A stretch of DNA of 64,000 nucleotides from Ornithinimicrobium sp. CNJ-824 (GTDB lineage: Bacteria; Actinomycetota; Actinomycetes; Actinomycetales; Dermatophilaceae), in assembly GCF_001942405.1 (NCBI RefSeq), contig NZ_MKKA01000005.1:1-64000 (forward strand), written 5' to 3'. Position numbers and translations under genes: made by a program. Below, one piece after another: positions 36,764 through 45,959 of this stretch. The notes beneath the pieces are model-generated. The model searched no databases. It was not told where the DNA came from and was given only the letters and a program-made list of their open reading frames with translations. Positions within the stretch are counted from its first letter, which is position 1, and each line of letters begins with the position of its first letter.

Positions 36764-37893
36764 ACGCTCCCGACCCCACGGACGGCCCGGGCCACGCCCC
36801 CGACGCCCACCACCGACGGCTCGCCTCCTCGACCCGTGCCGTCGCCCTCGGCCGCCCGCCGCGCGACCCGGGTGCCCCGGTCAACGTCCCGGTCACCTTC
36901 ACCTCGACGTTCGTCGCCGACGGCCCGGTCGACTACGCCCGGGTGTCCAACCCGACGTGGGAGGCCCTCGAGGAGGTCCTCGGCTCGCTCGAAGGCGGCC
37001 GGGCGCTGACCTTCGCCTCCGGGCTGGCCGCGATCTCGGCGGTGGTCTCCCTCGTCCCCGTCGGCGGGGTCGTCGTCGCCCCGCGGCACGCCTACAGCGG
37101 CACGACCGCCCAGCTGGCCGAGCGCGCCGCCGCCGGCCTGCTCACCGTCCGCACCGTCCAGGCGGAGGACACCACCGGGATCGTCGAGGCCTGCGACGGG
37201 GCCGACCTGCTCCTGCTCGAGTCCCCGACGAATCCGATGATGGAGCTCACCGACGTGCGCGGGGTGCTGCGCGGGCTCGGGCAGAGGTATGGCGACACGC
37301 GCCCGGTCGTGGCGTGCGACAACACCTTCGCCACTCCGGTCGCCCAGCAGCCGCTGGGCTGGGGGGCCGACGTCGTGATGCACTCGGCGACCAAGTACCT
37401 CGCCGGCCACTCCGACACCCTGCTCGGCGCCCTCGTGACCGCACCGGGACGGGCGGACCTGGCCGAGCGGCTGCATACCCACCGCTCCCTGCATGGTGCG
37501 GTCCCCGGCCCGATGGAGGCCTGGCTGGTGCTGCGCGGCGTCCGGACGCTGCACGTGCGCCTCGAGCGGGCCGGCGCCACGGCCGAGCTGCTCGTCAACC
37601 GGCTCCTGGACCACCCGGTGGTGGAGGCGGTGCGCTACCCCGGGTTCGGGGCGATGGTCTCGATCGAGGTCGCCGGCGGCCCCGAGGCGGCCGAGCGGGT
37701 GGCGGCGGCGACCCGGCTGTGGACCCACTCCACCAGCCTCGGCGGCGTCGAGTCGCAGATCGAGCGGCGGCGCCGGCACCCGGCCGAGGTCGACAGCGTG
37801 CCGGAGTCGCTGCTGCGGCTCTCGGTCGGCGTCGAGGACCCCGAGGACCTGTGGGCCGACCTCGACCAGGCGCTGGAGGCGGCCCCGGGCTGA
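36760..37893 (+). CDS. Cystathionine gamma-synthase/lyase-type PLP enzyme
   Basis: A 377-residue fold-type I PLP enzyme of the Cys/Met metabolism family. The substrate loop [22 protein letters not shown] is near residue 60, the cofactor aspartate is in [11 protein letters not shown] near residue 185, and the PLP lysine is in [12 protein letters not shown] near residue 208. It also has the C-terminal [14 protein letters not shown] and [18 protein letters not shown]. Members act as cystathionine gamma-synthase, cystathionine gamma-lyase, methionine gamma-lyase or O-acyl-homoserine sulfhydrylase, and I cannot decide between them. Its ATG overlaps the CGNR gene stop (ATGA), so the two are coupled. 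Confidence 0.88.
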   Translation: MNAPDPTDGPGHAPDAHHRRLASSTRAVALGRPPRDPGAPVNVPVTFTSTFVADGPVDYARVSNPTWEALEEVLGSLEGGRALTFASGLAAISAVVSLVPVGGVVVAPRHAYSGTTAQLAERAAAGLLTVRTVQAEDTTGIVEACDGADLLLLESPTNPMMELTDVRGVLRGLGQRYGDTRPVVACDNTFATPVAQQPLGWGADVVMHSATKYLAGHSDTLLGALVTAPGRADLAERLHTHRSLHGAVPGPMEAWLVLRGVRTLHVRLERAGATAELLVNRLLDHPVVEAVRYPGFGAMVSIEVAGGPEAAERVAAATRLWTHSTSLGGVESQIERRRRHPAEVDSVPESLLRLSVGVEDPEDLWADLDQALEAAPG

Positions 37894-37915
37894 GGTGTGG
37901 CCCTACGATCGGGCC

Positions 37916-38233
37916 ATGGCCATCTTCGCCGTCCACTACACCTACTCCGACGACGCCGCGGCACGCGACGAGCACCGCTCGGCCCACCGCGAGTTCCTCG
38001 GCGCCCTGGCCGACGAGGGGGTGGTGCTGCTCTCCGGCCCCTACGCCCCGGTCGACGGGGCGGCCGACGCCGCGCTCATCCTCGTGCGCGGCGACAGCGC
38101 CGCCGAGCTGGTCGAGCTCATGCGCGAGGACCCCTTCCAGCAGCAGGGGCTCGTCGAGCAGGTGGCCGTGCGCGAGTGGACGCCGGTGCTCGGGTCCTGG
38201 TTCGACGGTCCGCTGGCCGACGACCTGGGCTGA
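37916..38233 (+). CDS. YciI-family protein
   Basis: A 105-residue ferredoxin-like YciI/YCII domain protein. It shows the family layout: an N-terminal strand FAVHYTYSD, DEHRSAHREFLGALADEG with the conserved His and Asp residues, LLSGPYAPVDG, and a late DPFQQQGLVEQVAVREWTPVLG. Some relatives are dehalogenase-like, but most have no known role. It follows the PLP gene by 22 bp on the same strand and may be the third gene of that operon. Confidence 0.88.
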   Translation: MAIFAVHYTYSDDAAARDEHRSAHREFLGALADEGVVLLSGPYAPVDGAADAALILVRGDSAAELVELMREDPFQQQGLVEQVAVREWTPVLGSWFDGPLADDLG

Positions 38234-38254
38234 GCCGGCCCGTCCCGAGGAGCC

Positions 38255-39172
38255 CTACCCCTCGGCGGTGACGAACGTCCCGGCCCGGCCGTCGAGCAGC
38301 TCCTGGGCCTCCTCGAGGTTCCCGATCGCCGCGGCGACGCCTCGACCGCCGACCTCGACGAAACGGCATACCGCCTCCACCTTGGGCCCCATCGACCCCG
38401 CGGGCAGGTCCATCGCCCGCAGCTGCGCGGGGGTGGCCCGCCGGACCTCCCGCGCGTGGTCGGTGCCGTAGTCCTCCATCACCGCCGGCACGTCGGTGAG
38501 CACGACGAGGCGGTCGGCCTTGAGCCGGTGGGCCAGCACGGCCGCCGACAGGTCCTTGTCGATGACCGCCTCGACCCCGCGCAGGTCGCCGGTCCCCGTG
38601 CGCACCACGGGCACGCCCCCGCCGCCGGCGCAGACGACGATGATCGACTCGTCGAGCAGGTGGTCGATGAGCCGGGTCTCGATGATCTCCCGCGGGCGCG
38701 GCGAGGGGACGACCCGGCGCCAGTGCTCCCCGTCGCGCCGGACCTGCCAGCCGTTCTTCTCCGCCAGCGCGTGCGCCGTCTCCTCGTCGTAGACCTCGCC
38801 GACGAACTTGGTCGGGTCGGCGAAGGCCGGGTCGTCGGCGTCGACGAGGGTCTGGTTGAGCACGGCGGCGAACTGGCGGTAGGGCCGTTCGTTGCCGATC
38901 GCCTGCAGGATCCAGTAGCCGATCAGCCCCTGCGTCATCGCCCCGAGCGCGTCGAACGGGTAGGGCTGGGTCAGCCGCGCGTCGTTGGCCGACTCGATCG
39001 CCAGGACGCCCACCTGCGGGCCGTTGCCGTGGGTGATGACGACCTCGTGGTCGTCGGTCAGCGGCGCCAGTGCCCTCATGGCCCGGCGGATGTTCTCCGC
39101 CTGCGCGTCCGCGTCCGGCACCTGGCCCCGTTGCAGCAGCGCGTTCCCGCCGAGGGCGACGACGATCCTCAT
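38255..39172 (-). CDS. arcC: Carbamate kinase
   Basis: A 305-residue amino-acid-kinase-fold enzyme that makes ATP from carbamoyl phosphate and ADP. Motifs are ALGGNALLQRG at the N-terminus, ITHGNGPQVG near residue 46, CAGGGGVPVV near residue 180, VIDKDLSAAVLA near residue 200 and the C-terminal MGPKVEAVCRF. No arcA, arcB or arcD is adjacent, so a complete arginine deiminase operon is not present in this window; a link to allantoin or purine catabolism is possible. The ATG at 39172 is a family-normal start. Confidence 0.93.
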   Translation of the reverse strand: MRIVVALGGNALLQRGQVPDADAQAENIRRAMRALAPLTDDHEVVITHGNGPQVGVLAIESANDARLTQPYPFDALGAMTQGLIGYWILQAIGNERPYRQFAAVLNQTLVDADDPAFADPTKFVGEVYDEETAHALAEKNGWQVRRDGEHWRRVVPSPRPREIIETRLIDHLLDESIIVVCAGGGGVPVVRTGTGDLRGVEAVIDKDLSAAVLAHRLKADRLVVLTDVPAVMEDYGTDHAREVRRATPAQLRAMDLPAGSMGPKVEAVCRFVEVGGRGVAAAIGNLEEAQELLDGRAGTFVTAEG

Positions 39173-39283
39173 GCACGGAGTATGCCGTGGGGCGCGCCGC
39201 GGCGCGCCGTGCCGGTCGGTGGGGGTCGGCCGGGGGTCCGGTCGGATGCCGGTGGCCTGGTGCCGCTGTGCGACGCTGGGGCG

Positions 39284-40143
39284 GTGAGCGAGCCCATCTC
39301 TCCCGCGCCCCCGGCCGCGACCGCCGGACCGCCTCGATCGCCTGGGCGGTCGCCGTGATCGTCGTGGCCCTGGTCAGCGCGTTCATCGCCTGGCTGGCGA
39401 TCGGTGGTGGCGGGTCGGACGACGCCGCCGGCAGCGACCCGTCGGTGAGCGCGCCGCCGACGACCAGCGACCAGGACGGCTCGGCGGACGACGCCCCGGC
39501 CGCCGGTCCGGACGACGCCGCGGCCACCGGTCCGGACGACGCCGCAGCCACCGGGCCCTCGCCGGAGGTCGCCGAGCTGATGATGGGCCTGCAGCGGCGG
39601 GACGCGGACGACCCGCTGGCCGTGGGCGACGTGGACGCGCCGGTCGTCATGATCGAGTACGCCGACTACCGCTGCCCCTACTGCGCCCGCTTCGAGCTGG
39701 AGACACGGCCGCAGCTGCAGGACCTCGTCGACGACGGGACGCTGCGGATCGAGTTCCGCGACTTCGTCATCTTCGGCGAGGAGTCGCACGCCGTGGCGGT
39801 GGCCGTGCGGGCCGCGGCGGAGCAGGGCGCCGAGCACGGCCTGGCCTACCAGGAGACCGCCTTCGCCCGGTCGACCAGCGGGGAGGCGACCCTGACGCAG
39901 GACGACCTGATCGCGTTGGCCGAGGAGGTCGGCGTGCCCGACGTCGAGGCCTTCACGGCCGCGCTCGACGACCCCGAGCTCGCGGCGGCCGTCGACGCCG
40001 ACACCGCCGAGGCCAGGTCGCTGGGGCTCAGCTCGACCCCGACGTTCCTCGTCAACACCGCCGTCGTCCAGGGGGCCGAGTCGGCCGAGCACTTCCGCGG
40101 GGTCGTCGCCGAGCAGCTGGAGCAGGCCGGCGCGGACGGCTGA
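39284..40143 (+). CDS. DsbA-family thioredoxin-like protein (1-nt frameshift)
   Basis: A membrane-anchored disulfide oxidoreductase of about 286 residues. The GTG start at 39284 gives VSEPISPAPPA; one base is missing near 39316, after which the chain continues RDRRTASIAWAVAVIVVALV, a signal anchor. Residues about 50-95 are a Thr/Asp/Pro-rich linker with an 8-9 residue repeat (GPDDAAAT, three times). The thioredoxin-fold domain has the active site DYRCPYCARFE near residue 125 and the cis-Pro region STPTFLVN near residue 250. The catalytic side is outside the membrane. The partner for re-oxidation is not in the window. Confidence 0.87.
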
Positions 40144-40159
40144 GCCCGGGCTCGCGTGA

Positions 40160-40196
40160 CGACCTTCGGCCCTCCTGGGGGCCACGAACGGTCGAG
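40160..40196. repeat. Decayed copy of the CGACCG-NTCGTGG hairpin family
   Basis: The right arm GGCCACGAACGGTCGAGC matches the hairpin at 51701-51738, while the left arm GACGACCTTCGGCCC lacks a few bases of full pairing. It lies in the gap between the DsbA-like gene and thpR, both on the plus strand, so it could act as a weak terminator. Confidence 0.45.
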
Positions 40197-40232
40197 CGAG
40201 ATCGCGGACGCCAGGTCCGTCATCATGGATCG

Positions 40233-40816
40233 GTGCGTGTCTTCGTCGCCGTCGTCCCGCCCGCCCCGGTCGTCGAGGCCGTCGAGGAGTTCCTCCAGCC
40301 CCGTCGCGACGCGCTCGCGGCGGAGGGGCGCTGGCGCTGGACCCGGGCCGAGCACCTCCACCTCACCCTGGCGTTCGTGCCCGACCTCGACGCGTGGCGG
40401 GAGGAGGAGCTGATCGCCGCGGGCGAGGAGTTCGCCGCCCGGCAGCAGCCGCTCGAGGTGCGCCTCTCCGGGGCCGGAGCCTTTCCCGACCCGGGTGCCG
40501 CCCGCGTGCTGTGGGCCGGGGTCGACGAGGAGCGTCCGGGCACCCTGGCCGACTGGGCTGCCGGCACCCGCAGGGTCCTCTCCCGGGCCGCGCCCGCGTC
40601 GAGGGCACCCGGTTCACGCCGCACGTCACGCTCGCCCGGTCGGTGGGCGGCCGGCACGCGGCCGGCCACCTGCTGCAGGCCCTGGACACGCTGCGGACCC
40701 CGGCGTGGAGCGTCGACGAGCTCGTCCTGGTCGCCTCCTGGCTCGGGGAGGGGCCGAACAGGACGCCGCGGCACGAGGTGCGGCACCGCTGGCCGCTCGG
40801 GAAGGACCGCGCCTGA
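40233..40816 (+). CDS. thpR: RNA 2',3'-cyclic phosphodiesterase ThpR (1-nt frameshift)
   Basis: A 194-residue member of the 2H phosphoesterase family, which opens 2',3'-cyclic phosphates on RNA. Both catalytic HxT motifs are present: HLTLAFV near residue 42 and HVTLARS near residue 132. They lie in different frames; one base is missing near 40590 (CGGGCCGCGCCC), after which GARVEGTRFTPHVTLAR is read. The GTG start at 40233 gives MRVFVAVVPP, typical of the family. It converges on the metallophosphoesterase gene with only 3 bp between their stops. Confidence 0.88.
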
Positions 40817-40819
40817 CGG

Positions 40820-42577
40820 CTACGGCGCCGTCGCGTCCTCGGGCTCGCTCGTGGTGGCGTCGTCGTCCGGCCCGGTCGTGACGCCCGCCCCGTCCGGACC
40901 AGCCGTGACCGCCACCCCGTCCGGACCGGCCGTGACGGCGTCGTCGTCCCCTGGCTCCGTCACCTCCACCGGCTCGACCTCGGCCGGGACGAACTCGTCC
41001 ACCGGCCCGGTCACGACGCCCAGCTCCGGCCCGCAGGAACGCCCCTGCGGCGGGTCCGGCTGCAGCGTCCGCCCGTTGAGGAGCCGCACGTCGTCGAACT
41101 GCGGCCGCCCGGACACCAGGTTGCGGTAGCTGTAGCGCGCCAGGCTCACCACCGAGCAGTCCTGCCCGACGGTGAGGATGTCGAAGCTGTAGGGCTGGCT
41201 CAGCAGCTCGCCGGCGGTCTCCGGGTCCTCCTCGGCGGCCTCCTGGGCCTGCTCGGTCAGCGGCGGCAGCCGGAACTGGTTGACCAGCCCGCCACCGGTC
41301 AGCGACCCGACCTGCAGGTGCTGCCCGTCGATCGCGGGGACGTGCATGTGCCCGTTGAGCGTCAGCGCGCCGGCGTCCACCCGCTGCGCGGCGTAGGGCT
41401 GGTGGGTGACGACGAGGTCGGTCGGCGCCAGCCCGTCGGTGGCCTCCCGGAACTGTTGCGCCGCCTCGGCCTGCTCCCCGGCGAAGTCGTCCGACCGCTG
41501 GTTGAAGAAGCGCACGTCGTTGAAGCCCGACACCGAGACGCCGTGGACGTCGGTCCGGACGTACTCCCCGTCCGTGGGCTCCAGCAGCACCACGTTGGGC
41601 ACCTGCGCCATCCGGCGCAGGAGCCCCTCGTCGGTGGCGGACACGGCGTCGTGGTTGCCCCGGACGAAGATGTAGGGCACGCCCAGCGACTCGATGCCCT
41701 CGTAGATCCCGGTCAGCTCCCCCTCCCGCGCCTGGCCGAAGTTGACCAGGTCGCCGGTGTCGATCACCGCGTCGATCCGCTCGGTGGCCACGATCTGCCG
41801 CAGCAGCGGGTACTGGTCCATCCCGTGGATGTCGCTGACCAGCAGGAACCGGGCGGCGGCCGGCCGGTCGACCGTCTCGGGGGTGAACTCCTGCCGCAGG
41901 GCGTCCGAGAGCGCCAGCAGGTTGGTCACGTAGACCGCGCCCTGGTCGGCCTTGCTGGAGAGCGAGTCGAGGATGCCGGCGTTGGTCTGCACGAGGGAGA
42001 GGACCGAGGTGGTCCGGAACTCGGCGACCTTCCCGGTCCGGTAGGTCAGGTAGGCGGACGCGCCGGGCAGCGCCAGCGCCAGCGCGGTGGCCCCCGCCGC
42101 GGCGGCGACGACGTGACCGGCGTGGCGCGGGCGGGACACGGCATACGTGAGCAGCACCAGCAGCGAGGTGACCAGGGCGCCGGCCGCGAACTTCCAGGCG
42201 ACCTCCCGCACGCCGGTGTCGATGGCCGTGCGCAGCTCCTCCTGGCTGGGCTGGAGGTTCTCGGTGGTCAGCCGGCCGGAGCGGATGAGGTCGGTGACCC
42301 GGTCGCGCACCTGCACCTGCCCGGTGAGCCCGGGCGCCGGCAGCGGTCCGTCGAAGCTCATCACCACGTCGCCGACGACGGTGGGCACCTGGATGGTCGA
42401 GTCCAGCCGGGGCTCGACGGACACGTCGGCGGTGAAGTACTCCGTCTCCACGTGCACCGGCCACAGCTGGGTGGTGGCGACCCCGCCGACGACGGCCATG
42501 AGCGTGAGCAGCATGACGACCAGGGCTCGCCACAGACCGGCGGCCATGCCACGGGTGATGCGCTCACGGGTGCTCAT
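40820..42577 (-). CDS. Membrane-anchored metallophosphoesterase
   Basis: A 585-residue protein with an N-terminal membrane helix (about residues 15-38), a second pair of helices near residues 130-180, and a calcineurin-like phosphoesterase domain at about 240-460. Metal-binding motifs in order are VSDIHGMD, IDTGDLVNFG, VRGNHDAVS, VVTHQPYA and LNGHMHVP, so the active site is complete. The C-terminal 70 residues are a disordered acidic tail with a TAGPDG-type repeat. Topology puts the catalytic domain outside the cell. Substrate unknown; phosphodiesters or nucleotides are likely. It is divergent from the FAD gene. Confidence 0.88.
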   Translation of the reverse strand: MSTRERITRGMAAGLWRALVVMLLTLMAVVGGVATTQLWPVHVETEYFTADVSVEPRLDSTIQVPTVVGDVVMSFDGPLPAPGLTGQVQVRDRVTDLIRSGRLTTENLQPSQEELRTAIDTGVREVAWKFAAGALVTSLLVLLTYAVSRPRHAGHVVAAAAGATALALALPGASAYLTYRTGKVAEFRTTSVLSLVQTNAGILDSLSSKADQGAVYVTNLLALSDALRQEFTPETVDRPAAARFLLVSDIHGMDQYPLLRQIVATERIDAVIDTGDLVNFGQAREGELTGIYEGIESLGVPYIFVRGNHDAVSATDEGLLRRMAQVPNVVLLEPTDGEYVRTDVHGVSVSGFNDVRFFNQRSDDFAGEQAEAAQQFREATDGLAPTDLVVTHQPYAAQRVDAGALTLNGHMHVPAIDGQHLQVGSLTGGGLVNQFRLPPLTEQAQEAAEEDPETAGELLSQPYSFDILTVGQDCSVVSLARYSYRNLVSGRPQFDDVRLLNGRTLQPDPPQGRSCGPELGVVTGPVDEFVPAEVEPVEVTEPGDDDAVTAGPDGVAVTAGPDGAGVTTGPDDDATTSEPEDATAP

Positions 42578-42661
42578 CGCACGGGTCAGCGTAGCCGTGG
42601 GTCGATGGGTACCGTGGGGGCGCGCGCCCTTGGGGGCTCGCCGGACCGTCGAGGAGGACGC

Positions 42662-44350
42662 ATGGACGCCGACGTCGTCGTGGTGGGGGCCGGGCTGGCC
42701 GGCCTGGTCGCCACCGCCGAGCTGGTCGCCGCCGGGAGGAGGGTCGCGCTGGTGGACCAGGAGTCGACCCGGCACCTCGGCGGCCAGGCCTGGTGGAGCT
42801 TCGGCGGGCTGTTCCTCGTCGACACCCCCGAGCAGCGGCGCATGGGCATCGCCGACACCCGCGACCTGGCCTGGCAGGACTGGACGGGGACGGCAGGGTT
42901 CGACCGGCTCGGGCCCGGCGGCGAGGACGGCTGGGGGCAGCGCTGGGCCCGCGCCTACGTCGACTGGGCCTCCGGGGAGAAGCGGGCCTGGCTGCGCGAG
43001 CGGGGGGTCCGGTTCTTCCCGGTCGTCGGCTGGGCCGAGCGTGGCGACGGCACCGCGACCGGCCACGGCAACTCGGTGCCGCGGTTCCACATCGTCTGGG
43101 GCACGGGCCCGGCGATCGTCGAGCCCTTCGAGCGCCAGGTGCGGGCCGGCGTCGAGGCGGGCCTGGTCACCCTGCACGGACGGCACCGGGTCACCGGGCT
43201 GGTGCTCACCGACGGGGCGGTCACCGGGGTGCGCTGCGACGTGCTCCGCGAGGACGGGGTGGAGCGGGGTATGCCGTCCACGCGCGAGGTGGTGGGGCAG
43301 GCCGAGCTGTCCGCCCAGGCGGTCGTGGTCACCAGCGGGGGCATCGGGGCGAACGCCGACCTGGTCCGCCGGTTCTGGCCGGACCGGCTGGGGACGCCCC
43401 CGCAGGACATGGTCACCGGGGTCCCGGCCTACGTCGACGGGTCCATGCTCGACCCCGTCGCCGACGCCGGGGCCAGGCTGGTCAACCGCGACCGGATGTG
43501 GCACTACACCGAGGGCCTGGCCAACCACGCGCCCGTGTGGCCGGGGCACGGCATCCGCATCCTGCCCGGGCCCAGCTCGCTCTGGCTGGACGGGTCGGGG
43601 CGACGGCTGCCCGCGCCGTACTTCCCGGGGTTCGACACCCTCGGCACCCTCGCCCACCTGCGGACCGCCGAGGGTGCGCGGGAGCACGACCACTCCTGGT
43701 TCGTGGCCACCCGGACGATCCTGGGCAAGGAGTACGCCCTGTCCGGGTCCGAGCAGAACCCCGACCTGACCGGGCGGTCGGTCCGGGGCGTGCTGGGGCG
43801 GGTCACCACCGACGTCCCCGGGCCGCTGCGGGCGTTCGTCGACCACGGCGCCGACGTCGTCGAGGCGGACACCCCGGAGAAGCTGGCCGCGGTGATGAAC
43901 GCGCTGGTCGGGGACGGCGACGGGCACGGGGAGGGGCTGGTCGACGGCGGTCGGCTCCGCACGCTGCTGGAGGCGCACGACCGGGAGCTGGACAACGACT
44001 ACGGCAAGGACCTGCAGACCGCCCTCGTGCGCGCCGCCCGGCGCTCGCGGGGGGACCGGCTCGTCCGCACCGCCCCGCCGCACCGCTTCCTCGACCCCGA
44101 CCACGGGCCGCTCGTGGCGCTGCGGCTGCGGGTGCTGACCCGCAAGACGCTCGGCGGCGTCCAGACCGACCTGGACTCGCGGGCCCTGGACGCCCAGGGC
44201 GACCCGGTGCCCGGGCTCTACGCCGCCGGCGAGGTCGCCGGGTTCGGCGGCGGCGGGGTGCACGGCTACCGGTCGCTGGAGGGCACCTTCCTCGGCGGCT
44301 GCCTGTTCAGCGGCCGGGCGGCCGGGAGGGCGCTGGCCCGCGACCTGTGA
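42662..44350 (+). CDS. FAD-binding dehydrogenase (KstD/fumarate-reductase-like)
   Basis: A 562-residue flavoprotein. The FAD-binding fold begins DADVVVVGAGLAGLVAT, and GGQAWWSFGGLF near residue 40 is characteristic of the family, which groups with 3-ketosteroid dehydrogenases and fumarate reductases. A second conserved block is VVVTSGGIGANADLVRRFWP near residue 220. The C-terminal FAD site reads GLYAAGEVAGFGGGGVHGYRSLEGTF near residue 520 (its first part is enough for the match). The ATG at 42662 is 6 nt after GGAGG. It is followed by a NUDIX gene 57 bp downstream. Substrate unknown. Confidence 0.85.
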   Translation: MDADVVVVGAGLAGLVATAELVAAGRRVALVDQESTRHLGGQAWWSFGGLFLVDTPEQRRMGIADTRDLAWQDWTGTAGFDRLGPGGEDGWGQRWARAYVDWASGEKRAWLRERGVRFFPVVGWAERGDGTATGHGNSVPRFHIVWGTGPAIVEPFERQVRAGVEAGLVTLHGRHRVTGLVLTDGAVTGVRCDVLREDGVERGMPSTREVVGQAELSAQAVVVTSGGIGANADLVRRFWPDRLGTPPQDMVTGVPAYVDGSMLDPVADAGARLVNRDRMWHYTEGLANHAPVWPGHGIRILPGPSSLWLDGSGRRLPAPYFPGFDTLGTLAHLRTAEGAREHDHSWFVATRTILGKEYALSGSEQNPDLTGRSVRGVLGRVTTDVPGPLRAFVDHGADVVEADTPEKLAAVMNALVGDGDGHGEGLVDGGRLRTLLEAHDRELDNDYGKDLQTALVRAARRSRGDRLVRTAPPHRFLDPDHGPLVALRLRVLTRKTLGGVQTDLDSRALDAQGDPVPGLYAAGEVAGFGGGGVHGYRSLEGTFLGGCLFSGRAAGRALARDL

Positions 44351-44407
44351 CGACAGCGCCGTGGCGGTCCGGGCGCGGGCGGCCGGAGGTGTGGTTGGCT
44401 GGCGTCC

Positions 44408-44914
44408 ATGGACATGGGGACGCTCCGGCGCAAGGCCGGGACCGCGGCGCTGGTCGGGTTCCGGGTCATGCCCGGGCCGCTGAAGCGGGCGGCCGTACGG
44501 GTCGGTGCGCCCAGCTACACCGTCGGGGCGGTCTGCGTGCTGGAGCACGAGGGCCACGTGCTCTTCCTGTGGCAGCCGCACCGGGAGGGCTGGAGCCTGC
44601 CGGGCGGCCTGCTCGGCAAGGGCGAGGAGCCCGAGGACGCCGTGCGGCGCGAGGTGGCCGAGGAGGTCGGCGTGGACATCGACCCCGGCGACCCTGTCTT
44701 CATCCGCGTCGACGCCGTCGACCAGGGGATCGACGTCGTCTTCCGGGTCCGGCTGGACCGCCGGCCCGAGCTGACCCTGGCCACCGAGGCCCGCAAGGCG
44801 CAGTGGTTCACCCCCGAGAAGCTGACCGACGCCGACCGGGACACCCGCGGCATCCTCGAGCTGCTCGCCGGCCAGGGCCGCGAGCGGCGGGAGGGCCGGC
44901 TCCTCGAGGGCTGA
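44408..44914 (+). CDS. NUDIX hydrolase
   Basis: A 168-residue pyrophosphohydrolase. The Nudix box is complete: GGLLGKGEEPEDAVRREVAE followed by EVG (about residues 64-86), with all catalytic Glu and the Arg present. The N-terminal 35 residues form an extra basic helix. The upstream strand GAVCVLEHEGHVLFLWQPH and the mid-domain WSLPGG are typical. Substrate specificity is not predictable; nucleoside diphosphate derivatives are usual. It converges on the quinone reductase gene with 7 bp between the stops. Confidence 0.9.
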   Translation: MDMGTLRRKAGTAALVGFRVMPGPLKRAAVRVGAPSYTVGAVCVLEHEGHVLFLWQPHREGWSLPGGLLGKGEEPEDAVRREVAEEVGVDIDPGDPVFIRVDAVDQGIDVVFRVRLDRRPELTLATEARKAQWFTPEKLTDADRDTRGILELLAGQGRERREGRLLEG

Positions 44915-44921
44915 CGGCACC

Positions 44922-45923
44922 TCAGCCGGGGGCGACCTCGAGCAGGATCTTGCCGACGTGGGCCGAGGCCTCCATCTCCTCGTGGGCCCGGGCGGCCTCG
45001 GCGAGGGGGTGCCGGGACTGGATGACCGTCCGGATCCGCCCCTGCTCGACCAGCGGCCAGACGTGCTCGCGCACGGCCGCCACGATCTGCGCCTTGCCCT
45101 CGACCGGTCGCGAGCGCAGCGAGGTCGCGATGACGCGGGCCCGCTTGGCCAGCAGGGCCCCCAGGTCCAGCTCGCCGCGCCGGCCGCCCTGCAGCCCGAT
45201 GACCACGAGGCGCCCGTCCTTGGCGAGGAGGTCGACGTTGCGCTCGAGGTACTTGGCGCCCACGACGTCGAGGATGACGTCCGCGCCCCGCCCGTCGGTC
45301 GCCTCCCTGACCTCGTCCACGAAGTCCTGCGTGCGGTAGTTGACCAGCACGTCCGCCCCCAGCTCGCGGCAGGCCGCGAGCTTCTCCTGCGTCGACGCGG
45401 TGACCGCCACGGTCGCGCCGAGGGCCTTGGCGACCTGGATGGCCATCGTGCCGATCCCGCTGGAGCCGCCGTGGATCAGCACGGTCTCGCCCTCGCCCAG
45501 CCCGGCCTCCATCACGAGGTTGCTCCACACGGTGCAGGCCACCTCGGGCAGCGCCGCGGCGTCGGCCAGCGGCACGCCGGCCGGCACGGGCAGCAGCTGG
45601 CCGACGGGCACGGCGACGTGCTCGGCATACCCGCCTCCGGCCAGCAGCGCGCAGACCTCGTCGCCCACGCTCCAGCCCGCCTCCTCGCAGCCGGGGCCGA
45701 GCTCGACGACCCGGCCGCTGACCTCCAGCCCGGGCAGCTCGGAGGCCCCCGGCGGCGGCGGGTAGAACCCCTTGCGCTGCATGACGTCGGCCCGGTTGAC
45801 CCCGGCGGTGACCACCTCGACGAGGACCTCGCCCTGCCCGGGCTGCGGCCGGTCGACCTGCGCGGGGACGAGGACGTCGGCCTCGCCGGGACCGGTGATG
45901 GTGACGGCGTTCATCTGCGGCAT
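44922..45923 (-). CDS. NAD(P)H:quinone oxidoreductase, PIG3 type
   Basis: A 333-residue zinc-independent medium-chain dehydrogenase/reductase. Features are VVTAGVNRADVMQRKGFYPP near residue 42, GLEVSGRVVELG near residue 65, the NADPH-binding loop IHGGSSGIGTMAIQVAKALG near residue 147 and the final KILLEVAPG. The tyrosine-containing PPPPGASELPG segment places it with PIG3/QorB-like quinone reductases. The start is ATG 45923; ATG 45914 is possible. It follows the CNT carrier on the same strand after about 36 bp and could be part of one operon with it and the IclR gene. Confidence 0.9.
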   Translation of the reverse strand: MPQMNAVTITGPGEADVLVPAQVDRPQPGQGEVLVEVVTAGVNRADVMQRKGFYPPPPGASELPGLEVSGRVVELGPGCEEAGWSVGDEVCALLAGGGYAEHVAVPVGQLLPVPAGVPLADAAALPEVACTVWSNLVMEAGLGEGETVLIHGGSSGIGTMAIQVAKALGATVAVTASTQEKLAACRELGADVLVNYRTQDFVDEVREATDGRGADVILDVVGAKYLERNVDLLAKDGRLVVIGLQGGRRGELDLGALLAKRARVIATSLRSRPVEGKAQIVAAVREHVWPLVEQGRIRTVIQSRHPLAEAARAHEEMEASAHVGKILLEVAPG

Positions 45924-45959
45924 GGGCCGCAATCTACCTATCGGACGGGGGGGAGGCCG

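Noticed and set aside
38255..39172. Arginine deiminase operon
   Set aside because: Only carbamate kinase is present; arcA, arcB and arcD are not adjacent.
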